Origin: Caballeronia jiangsuensis
Lineage (GTDB): Bacteria; Pseudomonadota; Gammaproteobacteria; Burkholderiales; Burkholderiaceae
Reading direction: 5' to 3'
Assembly: GCA_000648925.1 (NCBI GenBank)
Contig: JFHF01000031.1
Span: 40,008-104,007 of the forward strand
DNA: 64,000 bases
The notes below the pieces were generated by a model. The model ran no database searches, was not told where the DNA came from, and saw nothing but the letters and a program-made list of their open reading frames with translations. The position numbers were made by a program, and so were the translations under genes. Positions 18,204 to 26,077 of the stretch are shown here, one piece after another. The first letter of the stretch is position 1; every line of letters begins with the position of its first letter.

Positions 18204-19012
18204 GCGATACGGCAACTCCGGACAACACGCTGACGCAACCCGCGCATGGGCCGGCGGTGAGCCGCCCGTCGAAGCGCGACATCGATTCGACCATGAACGC
18301 GCGGCTTGCCACGCTGTCCACGCCGAAGCTGCGCGACGAATACGGCCAGCAAGGCTCGTTTCTCTACATCGAAGATTTCCTGCCGGGCGATTTCACCGAG
18401 CGCCTGATCGCCGCCGTTCATGACGTGATGCCGTCGGTGAACCGCAACTATCTGCCGGGTCACAAGGCGGGCGGCAGCGTGAGCCGCCATACGCTCGACA
18501 AGCTCGCGCCGTTCATCGCGGATCTGTATCGTTCGGACGCGCTCATCAAGTGGCTGGAGTCGATCACCGGCGACAAGCTGCAACTCTCGCCGCAAGACGA
18601 TCCGCACGCCTACGCGCTCTATTTCTACACGCGTCCGGGCGACCATATCGGCTGGCATTACGACACCTCGTACTACGACGGCCGCCGCTACACGCTCCTG
18701 CTCGGCGTGATCGACGATTCCTCCTGCAAGCTCGACTACGAACTGCACACGAAGACGCCCGGCATTCCGGATCAGCCGGGCTCGGTGCAATATCCGCCCG
18801 GCGCGTTCGTGTTCTTCGACGGCGACAAGCTGCGCCATCGCGTGACGCCGCTCGGCGAGAACGAGATGCGCGTGTCGCTCACGTTCGAGTACGTGACGAA
18901 CCCCAACATGCGTCCGTTCCAGCGCTTCATCTCGAACATGAAGGACTCGATCGCGTATTTCGGGTTCAGGCAGGTCTTTCGCCGCAAGGGCGGCAAGAAC
19001 GGACTGGCATGA
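18200..19012 (+). CDS. 2-oxoglutarate/Fe(II)-dependent dioxygenase (phosphonate operon)
   Basis: A 270-residue double-stranded beta-helix oxygenase. The iron ligands are visible as H153-x-D155 in GWHYDTSYYDG and H213 in KLRHRV, with R224 (NEMRVSLTF) placed to bind 2-oxoglutarate. An Asp at position 155 points to hydroxylase-type rather than halogenase chemistry. The start overlaps the upstream stop (ATGA), and its own stop overlaps the next start, so it is translated with the operon. By context it could hydroxylate the AEP head group or the lipid product; PhnY-type enzymes hydroxylating AEP carbon 1 are known, but close relationship cannot be judged here. Confidence 0.8.
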   Translation: MSDTATPDNTLTQPAHGPAVSRPSKRDIDSTMNARLATLSTPKLRDEYGQQGSFLYIEDFLPGDFTERLIAAVHDVMPSVNRNYLPGHKAGGSVSRHTLDKLAPFIADLYRSDALIKWLESITGDKLQLSPQDDPHAYALYFYTRPGDHIGWHYDTSYYDGRRYTLLLGVIDDSSCKLDYELHTKTPGIPDQPGSVQYPPGAFVFFDGDKLRHRVTPLGENEMRVSLTFEYVTNPNMRPFQRFISNMKDSIAYFGFRQVFRRKGGKNGLA

Positions 19013-20025
19013 GCCGCGCGGGCACATTCCTGCTGTCGGTCGGCGTGGTGCTGTTCGTCGCGCTGCTCGGCTGGCAAGGCTTCGGATCGGTCGCATCGAC
19101 GCTGGCCGCGGCGGGCTGGGGCTTGCTCGCGGTCGCGGCCTTTCACTTCGTGCCGCTCGTCATTGATGCCGGCGCGATCAGCGTGCTCTTCGCCGACCGT
19201 CAGCGCGACGTGTCCCTGATCGACGCGTTGCTCGCGCGCTGGGCCGGCGAATCGGTGAACAGCCTGATGCCCGCGGGCCAGATCGGCGGACCGATGCTGA
19301 TGGTCCGCTATCTCGCGCAACGCGGCATGCGCGCGCGCGACGCGGCCGCCGTCATCACCGTCAGCACGACGATGCAGACCGTCGCGCAACTGCTCTTCGC
19401 GCTGATCGGCGTCGTGCTGCTGACGGGTTACGCGTCGGGCGGCTCGTCGTCGACGGTGACGATCGCCGTGCTGGCGGTGATCGGCGTGATCGGCCTCATG
19501 ATCTTCGGTTTCTATCTCGCGCAGCGGCGCGGTCTTTTCGGCCGCGCGATGCGCTTCGCGTCGGGCATCGCCGCGAAATTCTCGGCCAAGCGCGACTGGT
19601 CGTCGCTCGTCACGCGCGCCGAAGCCGTCGATGCCGCCGTGCACGAGATGTATCGCGAGCGCGGCAAGGTGGCGTCGAGCTTCGGCCTGAGTCTCGTCGG
19701 CTGGATCGTCGGCACGGGCGAAGTGTGGCTCGCGCTGCATCTGCTCGGTCATCCGGTCGGCTGGGCGGAAGCGCTGCTGCTCGAAAGTCTCGGCCAGGCG
19801 ATTCGCGGCGCGGCCTTCGCCATTCCCGGCTCGCTCGGCGTGCAGGAAGGCGGCTATCTGCTGCTCGCGCGTCTGGTCGGCTTGCCGCCCGAGGCGGCGC
19901 TCGCGCTGTCGCTCGCCAAGCGTGCGCGTGAACTGCTGCTCGGCGTGCCGGGCATCGTCTATCTGCATTTCGTTGAAAAAGGCTGGCAGCGCCGCCGTCT
20001 CGCGCGCGTGCCGGATATCGACTGA
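19009..20025 (+). CDS. Flippase-like integral membrane protein (LPG synthase TM / UPF0104 type)
   Basis: A 338-residue protein with about eight hydrophobic segments. The motif RWAGESVNSLMPAGQIGG and the later AIPGSLGVQEGGYLLL are typical of the lysylphosphatidylglycerol synthase transmembrane superfamily, the domain that flips aminoacyl lipids in MprF; HpnL of hopanoid clusters belongs to the same superfamily. The start at 19009 overlaps the oxygenase stop (ATGA). In this operon it may translocate the phosphonate lipid or intermediate across the inner membrane. The transport role is inference from domain and context. Confidence 0.75.
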   Translation: MSRAGTFLLSVGVVLFVALLGWQGFGSVASTLAAAGWGLLAVAAFHFVPLVIDAGAISVLFADRQRDVSLIDALLARWAGESVNSLMPAGQIGGPMLMVRYLAQRGMRARDAAAVITVSTTMQTVAQLLFALIGVVLLTGYASGGSSSTVTIAVLAVIGVIGLMIFGFYLAQRRGLFGRAMRFASGIAAKFSAKRDWSSLVTRAEAVDAAVHEMYRERGKVASSFGLSLVGWIVGTGEVWLALHLLGHPVGWAEALLLESLGQAIRGAAFAIPGSLGVQEGGYLLLARLVGLPPEAALALSLAKRARELLLGVPGIVYLHFVEKGWQRRRLARVPDID

Positions 20026-20048
20026 CCCACCCAGAAGGGAACACAAGC

Positions 20049-20825
20049 ATGCGCGCAATTATTCTTGCGGCCGGGATGGGCTTGCGCCTCGTTCAGCCCG
20101 AAGGCCAGCAAAAGCCGAAATGTCTGCTTCGCTTTGGCGATGCATCGCTGTTGGAGCGTCATCTGCACTTTTTGAAGTCGGCGAATGTCGATGAAGTCGT
20201 CTTCGTCACCGGCTTCAAGAGCGAGCAGATCGAAGCCGAACTCGCATCGATCGACTGGAAGCCGAAGACCGAAATCGTCGTCAACGAAGAATTCACGCTC
20301 GGCAGCGTGCTGTCCGTGCATACGGCGCGCGACGCGATGACGCGCGGCGGCGATGTCCTTCTGATGGACGCCGACGTGCTCTACGACGAACGCATTTTCG
20401 AGCCGCTCGTCGCGGGCGGTTCGGTGAATCGCCTGCTGATCGACCGCGATTTCGAAGCCGGCGACGAACCGGTGAAGCTGTGCGTCGAGAACGGCGTGCC
20501 GGTCGAACTGCGCAAGCAGGTTGCGGCGGGTCTCAGGTACGACACCATCGGTGAATCGGTTGGCTTCTTCCGCTTCGATCACGCGACGGCCACGCGTCTC
20601 GCCGACATCTGCGCCGATTACGTGGCGACGGGCCGCGCGAAGATGCCGCATGAAGAAGCGGTGCGCGACCTGTTGCTGGAAAAGTCCCACGTGTTCGACA
20701 TCGCCGATGTGACCGGCGCACCGTGGATCGAAATCGATTTTCAGAACGACGTGAAGCGCGCGGCCGATGAAGTGCTGCCGCAATTGAACGCGCTGCGTCA
20801 GTTTGCAGGAGCATCCCAACAATGA
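20049..20825 (+). CDS. Nucleotidyltransferase, probable CTP:phosphonate cytidylyltransferase (PntC/LicC-like)
   Basis: A 258-residue sugar-nucleotidyltransferase fold protein. The canonical nucleotide loop is AIILAAGMGLRL, followed by KPKCLLRFG; the metal site is likely MDADVLYD. LicC and PntC of this family load phosphocholine or AEP onto CMP. With PEP mutase, decarboxylase and transaminase genes following, CMP-AEP formation is the natural role, giving the donor for the CDP-alcohol transferase at the head of the operon. A GAAGGGA ribosome site lies about 9 bases upstream. It overlaps the next gene by ATGA. Substrate is inferred, not seen. Confidence 0.75.
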   Translation: MRAIILAAGMGLRLVQPEGQQKPKCLLRFGDASLLERHLHFLKSANVDEVVFVTGFKSEQIEAELASIDWKPKTEIVVNEEFTLGSVLSVHTARDAMTRGGDVLLMDADVLYDERIFEPLVAGGSVNRLLIDRDFEAGDEPVKLCVENGVPVELRKQVAAGLRYDTIGESVGFFRFDHATATRLADICADYVATGRAKMPHEEAVRDLLLEKSHVFDIADVTGAPWIEIDFQNDVKRAADEVLPQLNALRQFAGASQQ

Positions 20826-22519
20826 ACGCACCCGAAAACATTCCCGTCGGCTATTCGCGCACCATGCGCCTGCGCGAGATGCTGCAAAGCAATCGCCTCG
20901 AATTTCTGATGGAAGCGCACAACGGCATTTCGGCGCGCATCGCGAGGGAAGCGGGCTTCAAGGCGATCTGGGGCTCGGGCCTGTCGATCTCTGCGCAATT
21001 CGGCGTGCGCGACAACAACGAGGCGAGCTGGACGCAGGTCGTCGACAACCTCGAATTCATGGCCGACGCGAGCGATCTGCCGATCCTGCTCGACGGCGAT
21101 ACCGGCTACGGCAACTTCAACAACGTGCGCCGTCTCGTGAAGAAGCTGGAGCAGCGCGGCATCGCGGGCGTGTGTATCGAGGACAAGCAGTTTCCGAAGA
21201 CCAACAGCTTCATCAACGGCGAAGCGCAGCCGCTCGCCGACATCGACGAATTCTGCGGCAAGATCAAGGCGGGCAAGGATTCGCAGAGCGATCCGAACTT
21301 TTCGATCGTCGCGCGCGTGGAAGCGCTGATCGCCGGCTGGGGCATGGAAGAAGCGCTCAAGCGTGCCGAGGCGTATCGCCAGGCGGGCGCGGACGCGATC
21401 CTGATCCACAGCAAATTGTCGAAGCCCGACGAAATTCTGACGTTCGCGCGCGAGTGGGCCGGGCGCGGTCCGCTCGTCATCGTGCCGACGAAGTACTACA
21501 GCACGCCGACCGACGCGTTCCGTCAGGCCGGCATCAGTTGCGTGATCTGGGCCAACCATCTGATTCGCGGCGCGGTTTCTGCGATGCAGGCCATCGCGAA
21601 GGAAATCCACGACAGCGAGACGCTCGTGAACGTGGAAGACCGCATCGCGTCGGTGAACGAGATCTTCCGTCTGCAGGACGCGGACGAGTACTCGGCTGCC
21701 GAAAACATCTATCTGAGCGCGGCCAATGAGAAGCGCAGCGCGATCGTGCTGGCGGCGAGCCGTGGCGCGGGCCTCGAAGCGCTGACCGAAGCGCGTCCGA
21801 AAGTGATGCTGCCGGTCGCGGGCAAGCCGCTTCTGCGTCACCTCGTCGAGGCGTTCAAGAAGGAAAGCATCAACGACATCACCGTGGTCGGCGGTTATCG
21901 CGCCGATGCGATCGAGAAGGGCGGCATCCGTCTCGTCGTCAACGAGCGGCACGACACCACGGGCGAGTTGGCATCGCTCGCGTGCGCCGTCAAGCACATG
22001 AACGGCGATACCGTGATTTCCTACGGCGACCTGCTGTTCCGCAGCTACATCCTGCGCGATCTGACCGAGTCGGACAGCGACTTCTGCGTGGTCGTCGATT
22101 CGTCGCAGGCGCCGGAAGCGGGCGCCGCCGCGACCGATTTCGCGTACTGCTCGACCGCCGACGATCGCGCGCTCTTCGGCCAGAAAGTGTGGCTCGACAG
22201 CGTGGTCGGCGCGGGCCAGGCGCTGACGGACGGGCGCGCGCCGCAAGGCCGCTGGATGGGCCTCATCAAGGTGCGCGCCGGTGCGCGCGAACGGCTGCTC
22301 GCGACGCTCGACACGCTGCAACAGCGCGCCGATTTCGACAAGCTCGACATGGCCGCGCTGCTCAACGCGCTGATCGCCGCGGGCCAGAAGATCGAAGTGC
22401 AGTACGTGCACGGCCACTGGCGCGGCGTGAACGATCTCGACGATTTCCGTCGCGCGGGCGATTTCGCGCACGGTCAGACGCCCATCGGTTCGGAAGGCTC
22501 GGAGAACGCGCGTGATTGA
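20822..22519 (+). CDS. pepM: Phosphoenolpyruvate mutase fused to a second nucleotidyltransferase domain
   Basis: A 565-residue fusion. Residues 1-290 are a PEP mutase of the isocitrate-lyase superfamily: WGSGLS (50-55), DGDTGYG (91-97) and the diagnostic EDKQFPKTNS (120-129), in which the K/NS residues mark a mutase rather than a lyase. It rearranges PEP to phosphonopyruvate, creating the C-P bond. Residues about 304-550 are a nucleotidyltransferase domain (RPKVMLPVAGKPLL, NERHDTTGELASL, SYGDLLF). Its nucleotide loop reads LAASRGAGLEAL, lacking the usual G-x-G-x-R pattern seen in the stand-alone neighbour. Start overlaps upstream stop; the end overlaps the decarboxylase by 8 bases. Confidence 0.93.
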   Translation: MNAPENIPVGYSRTMRLREMLQSNRLEFLMEAHNGISARIAREAGFKAIWGSGLSISAQFGVRDNNEASWTQVVDNLEFMADASDLPILLDGDTGYGNFNNVRRLVKKLEQRGIAGVCIEDKQFPKTNSFINGEAQPLADIDEFCGKIKAGKDSQSDPNFSIVARVEALIAGWGMEEALKRAEAYRQAGADAILIHSKLSKPDEILTFAREWAGRGPLVIVPTKYYSTPTDAFRQAGISCVIWANHLIRGAVSAMQAIAKEIHDSETLVNVEDRIASVNEIFRLQDADEYSAAENIYLSAANEKRSAIVLAASRGAGLEALTEARPKVMLPVAGKPLLRHLVEAFKKESINDITVVGGYRADAIEKGGIRLVVNERHDTTGELASLACAVKHMNGDTVISYGDLLFRSYILRDLTESDSDFCVVVDSSQAPEAGAAATDFAYCSTADDRALFGQKVWLDSVVGAGQALTDGRAPQGRWMGLIKVRAGARERLLATLDTLQQRADFDKLDMAALLNALIAAGQKIEVQYVHGHWRGVNDLDDFRRAGDFAHGQTPIGSEGSENARD

Positions 22520-23669
22520 GGCCGCCGAGTTCGTCGAGGCCGCGCGCGAGCGTGGCTTCGACTGGTATGCGGGCGTGCCTTGCTCGTTTCTCACGCCCTT
22601 CATCAACTACGTGTTGCAGGACGAGTCGCTGCATTACGTGTCGGCGGCGAACGAAGGCGATGCGGTCGCGCTGATCGCTGGAGTCGAACTCGGCGCAGGT
22701 CGCAAGCGCCGCGGCATCGCGATGATGCAGAACTCCGGTCTCGGCAACGCGGTGAGCCCGCTGACGTCGCTGACATGGACGTTCCGTCTGCCGCAATTGC
22801 TGATCGTCACATGGCGCGGCCAGCCGGGCGTTCACGACGAGCCGCAGCACGCGCTGATGGGTCCGATCACGCCGCAGATGCTCGAAACGATGGAGATTCC
22901 GTGGGAGCTGTTCCCGACGGAAGCCGATCAGATCGGCCCGGCGCTCGATCGCGCGACGGAGTACATGGACAGCACCGGCCGTCCGTATGCGCTCGTCATG
23001 CAGAAGGGCAGCGTCGCGCCTTACGAGTTGAAGAAGACGGGTTTGTCGGGCGTGCGCGCCAATGCGCATCCCGCGACCGTTGAGCGCTTCGAAGGCGAGC
23101 GCGTGACGCGCCACGACGCGCTGCAAAAAGTCATCGCCAACACGCCGAAGGACACGACCGTCGTGCTCGCGTCGACCGGTTTCTGCGGCCGTGAGCTTTA
23201 CGCGATCGACGACCGCGAGAACCAGCTCTATCTCGTCGGCTCGATGGGTTGCGTCACGCCGATGGCGCTCGGCCTCGCGCTGTCGCGGCCCGATCTGCGT
23301 GTCGTCGCGCTCGACGGCGACGGCGCGGCGCTCATGCGCATGGGCGTCTTCGCGACGCTCGGCGCGTACGGACCGTCGAATCTGATTCACTTGCTGCTCG
23401 ACAACGGCGCGCACGAATCGACGGGCGGCCAGGCGACGGTTTCGCGGGAAGTCGATTTCGCGTCGATCGCGTCGGCGTGCGGTTACGCGCTCGCGCTCGA
23501 CGGCGACGATATCGGCGTGATCGATCGTCTCTTCGACGCGAAAGACGTGAATGGCGCACGTTTCGCGCGCCTGTCGATCAGGACCGGCACGCCGGGCGAT
23601 CTGCCGCGCCCGAAGATCACGCCCGAAGACGTGCGTGCGCGTATGCAACAACACATTGGAGACCGTTGA
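22512..23669 (+). CDS. Phosphonopyruvate decarboxylase
   Basis: A 385-residue thiamine diphosphate enzyme that decarboxylates phosphonopyruvate to phosphonoacetaldehyde, the step that makes C-P bond formation irreversible. The PYR-domain Glu is E48 in AANEGDAVALIAG. The ThDP/Mg motif starts at G269-D270-G271 (ALDGDGAALMRMG) and closes at N298 in LLDNGAHESTGGQ. Length matches Ppd (about 380). It starts with GTG and overlaps pepM by 8 bases; its TGA shares a base with the phnW ATG. Sulfopyruvate decarboxylase is a close relative, but the linked mutase settles the call. Confidence 0.92.
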   Translation: MIEAAEFVEAARERGFDWYAGVPCSFLTPFINYVLQDESLHYVSAANEGDAVALIAGVELGAGRKRRGIAMMQNSGLGNAVSPLTSLTWTFRLPQLLIVTWRGQPGVHDEPQHALMGPITPQMLETMEIPWELFPTEADQIGPALDRATEYMDSTGRPYALVMQKGSVAPYELKKTGLSGVRANAHPATVERFEGERVTRHDALQKVIANTPKDTTVVLASTGFCGRELYAIDDRENQLYLVGSMGCVTPMALGLALSRPDLRVVALDGDGAALMRMGVFATLGAYGPSNLIHLLLDNGAHESTGGQATVSREVDFASIASACGYALALDGDDIGVIDRLFDAKDVNGARFARLSIRTGTPGDLPRPKITPEDVRARMQQHIGDR

Positions 23670-24733
23670 TGCTGCTGCTCAATCCGGGTCCTGTCACGCT
23701 GAGCGAACGCGTGCGCAAGAGCCTGCTGCAAACCGACTTGTGCCATCGCGAGCCGGAGTTCTTCGATTTGCAGGATGAGGCGCGCAAGCGTCTCGTCGCC
23801 GCCTACGAACTCGATCCGGCCGTGTGGAGCGCCGTGCTGATGACGGGTTCGGGGACCGCCGCGGTCGAAAGCATGATCGCCGGTCTCGTGCCCGAAGGCG
23901 GGCGCCTGCTCGTCGTGGAGAACGGCGTGTATGGCGATCGCATCGCGCAGATCGCGAAGCAATACGGCATCGAGTACGAAGTCGCCAAATACGAGTGGAT
24001 GCAGGCGCCGGACATCGACGCGATCATCGCGCTGCTCGACAGCAAGCCGTTCACGAACGTCGCGATCATCCATCACGAAACGACGACGGGCCGCCTGAAC
24101 GCGATCGATCAGTTGTCGCGCGCGTGCAAGGAGCGCGGCATCGGCCTGCTGCTCGATGCGGTGAGCAGCTTCGGCGCCGAAGCGATCGATTTCGACGGCG
24201 GCGGCATCGCCGCGATCGCCGCGACCGCGAACAAATGCCTGCACGGCGTGCCGGGCGCGGCGTTCGTCATCGCACGCCGCGATGCGCTGGCGAAAGCGGC
24301 GAGCCGCAACTACTACCTCGGCATTGCGCGACTCGCGAAGTTGCAGGACGAGCGCAATACGCCGTTCACGCCGTCCGTTCACGCGTATTACGCGCTCGTC
24401 GAAGCGCTGCGCGAGTTCGAAGAGGAAGGCGGCTGGCGTGCGCGTCACGCGCGTTACGCGAAGCTCGCGGAGCAGGTGCGCGCGGGGCTGGCTGCGCTTG
24501 GCATCGACAGCGCGTTGTCGCCCGAGGAGTCGTCGGTGGTGTTGCGGGCGTATCGGCTGCCTGCCGGCGTCACGTATGAAACGCTGCACGATGCGCTCAA
24601 GGCGAAGGGCTTCGTGATCTATGCGGGGCAGGGCGGGTTGTCGAAGGAGCTGTTCCGCATTTCGACGATGGGCGCGCTCGATGCGAACGATATGGATCGG
24701 TTGATTTCGTCGTTCGTGGCGTTGCTGCGATAG
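23669..24733 (+). CDS. phnW: 2-aminoethylphosphonate transaminase
   Basis: A 354-residue class V PLP aminotransferase beginning MLLLNPGPVTLSERVR, the classic PhnW opening, then DLCHREPEF and MTGSGTAAVE. The PLP Lys is K189 in ATANKCLHGVPG, with D163 in LLDAVSSFGAE. PhnW interconverts phosphonoacetaldehyde and AEP, with alanine/pyruvate as partner. Here, beside PEP mutase and the decarboxylase and away from any phosphonatase, it would act in the synthetic direction. The start was placed at 23669, overlapping the decarboxylase stop; the frame extends further upstream inside that gene without resemblance. It closes the operon. Confidence 0.92.
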   Translation: MLLLNPGPVTLSERVRKSLLQTDLCHREPEFFDLQDEARKRLVAAYELDPAVWSAVLMTGSGTAAVESMIAGLVPEGGRLLVVENGVYGDRIAQIAKQYGIEYEVAKYEWMQAPDIDAIIALLDSKPFTNVAIIHHETTTGRLNAIDQLSRACKERGIGLLLDAVSSFGAEAIDFDGGGIAAIAATANKCLHGVPGAAFVIARRDALAKAASRNYYLGIARLAKLQDERNTPFTPSVHAYYALVEALREFEEEGGWRARHARYAKLAEQVRAGLAALGIDSALSPEESSVVLRAYRLPAGVTYETLHDALKAKGFVIYAGQGGLSKELFRISTMGALDANDMDRLISSFVALLR

Positions 24734-24753
24734 AAGTTAGTGGAGCGGATCAA

Positions 24754-24790
24754 GCGCAAGGGCGGCGGTCGAATCGTTTCGCCTTTGCGC
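24754..24790 (+). terminator. Stem-loop after the phosphonate operon
   Basis: Arms GCGCAAGGGCG and CGCCTTTGCGC pair over 11 positions with one G-U. It starts 20 bp after the phnW stop. No T-run follows, so termination is plausible but not certain. Confidence 0.35.
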
Positions 24791-25142
24791 ACGAAAAAAG
24801 TCAGAGCGAGATTGAGTTTGCTGTCTCGTCTGCAATCTGCAGCAATGCCCTCAACTCATGGTACTAAGTCATAATCCAGAACAGGGCGGATCCACCAAAC
24901 TTGCGTGCGAATCATCGTTGATGAGTTGCTGCAGCCGGATCTCGTGATCAGCCGCCCCGCACGATATAGCAAACACTCAAGCCAAGCGTCCGAACGACGC
25001 ACGCCGACGGTAATATTCGGAGTAGCGAAAAATTATTTGACAGAAATTCTCAAAATCGACCGACCGATATATTAGCATTGCGAAACAAATTGGTCGATTT
25101 TAAAGAGTTTGCGTCGTTATCTTGAATAAAACGGGCAATTGA
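24791..25142. other. Gap between phosphonate operon and effector region
   Basis: No gene is seen. From about 24950 the sequence becomes AT-rich and matches, imperfectly, the stretch from about 25880, so the left part of a duplicated unit begins here. It would contain the promoter of the broken immunity-like copy. Confidence 0.5.
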
Positions 25143-25677
25143 ATGCACCGGGATCGTCAGATTTATCCGGGACGGGTTTGCCGAACCGGCGGGGAACGAC
25201 GACTCAGATTCGCTCGCGCTACCGCCCTCTTCGGCAGCGCTTTGCTTGCGCTGTCGGCATGTGCTGGCAGTAACACTGCCTGACGATCCCTGCAACGGCG
25301 AAGACAAGGCCTTGGGTATGGTGCTGATCAATCACACAGACCGCTATGCGGTGAACATTTTTGTGGGCAAATATTGGGCGGGAAATGTGGGTGCTCGTGA
25401 GGGCGGCGGTAGCGCGGTCTGCTGTTTTCCTGGCGTCAAAGATTGGAGTCGCCCCGTCGACGCAAAGTGGATTTGGGGCTGGGAAGAAGACCCCAAAACG
25501 AAGGCTGTAACGAAACGCGACGAGTCGCATACCGCGATTGCACATTTCCCATCCGGTGGCCCACACAGCGATACCGACGAGTACAAGGACAACGCTTATC
25601 TGTGCGTCGTTCTGCGCGACCTCGATACGGTCGATTTGGCATGTTCGCTATCACGTTCGGGTTGTGCCAACACGTAA
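25143..25677 (+). pseudogene. Frameshifted DUF3304 immunity-like lipoprotein gene
   Basis: This is a diverged paralogue of the intact gene at 26078-26614. The ATG at 25143 opens a signal peptide frame (RRLRFARATALFGSALLALSAC, trimmed here: ALFGSALLALSAC) that hits a stop at 25281-25283. The mature domain continues in the next frame (NHTDRYAVNIFVGKYWAGNV, then CCFPGVKDWSRPV and HSDTDEYKDNAYLC). Compared with the intact copy, one extra base lies between the lipobox and the LPDD motif, in AGTAACACTG against AGAACACTG. Without the signal peptide the product would not reach the periplasm, so it is probably non-functional unless the extra base is a sequencing error. Confidence 0.75.
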
Positions 25678-25687
25678 GCGCTGGGAT

Positions 25688-25871
25688 TGACAAGCCGGTA
25701 CGCGGATCACCGATCAGGAGTTTCTGGAGGCGGTAGTGCAGTGAGAGCGAAAATCACGAACGACCGATTGTTTCCATTGAACCCCAGAGTTTGAGCTGGT
25801 GGGCGAATACACGTATCAAGTATGCACTGGCTGAATCCTTTGCATTCTCAAGATAAATAGAGTTCAGCATG
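25688..25871 (+). pseudogene. Remnants of a Tle1-like effector gene
   Basis: Two pieces correspond to the intact effector gene. 25688-25785 matches the first 35 codons (26637-26745), including CAAGCCGGT and GAAAATCACG, but with an in-frame TGA. 25806-25871 matches an internal part (about 27025-27094; ATCAAGTATGCACTGGCTGA against ATCGAATATGCGCTAGCTGA). The roughly 280 bp between these parts in the intact gene is missing, and everything after is lost. Together with the broken immunity copy this is a decayed effector/immunity pair. Confidence 0.65.
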
Positions 25872-26077
25872 TTTTGAAATGCCGCTCGACGCGCGATACA
25901 ACAACCACTCAAGTCAAGCGTCCGACCAACGCGTACCGCACGTGACATGCAGAGCAAATGTAGAAGGAAAATGACAAAAAATTCAAAAATCTAGTCACCT
26001 GTTGAATTAGCATTGCTAATGAAATAGGTCGAATTGAGAAATACAAATTGCCGTTTTGAATAAAAAAGGATGATTGA

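Larger units (their letters stand above)
24950..25871 (+). repeat. Degenerate tandem copy of the effector/immunity locus
   Basis: This unit aligns with the one starting at about 25880. Shared pieces include the upstream stretch (ACACTCAAGCCAAGCGTCC here, ACCACTCAAGTCAAGCGTCC there), the whole DUF3304 gene, and fragments of the effector gene. Divergence is considerable, so the duplication is old or the second unit was acquired from a relative. Confidence 0.7.
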
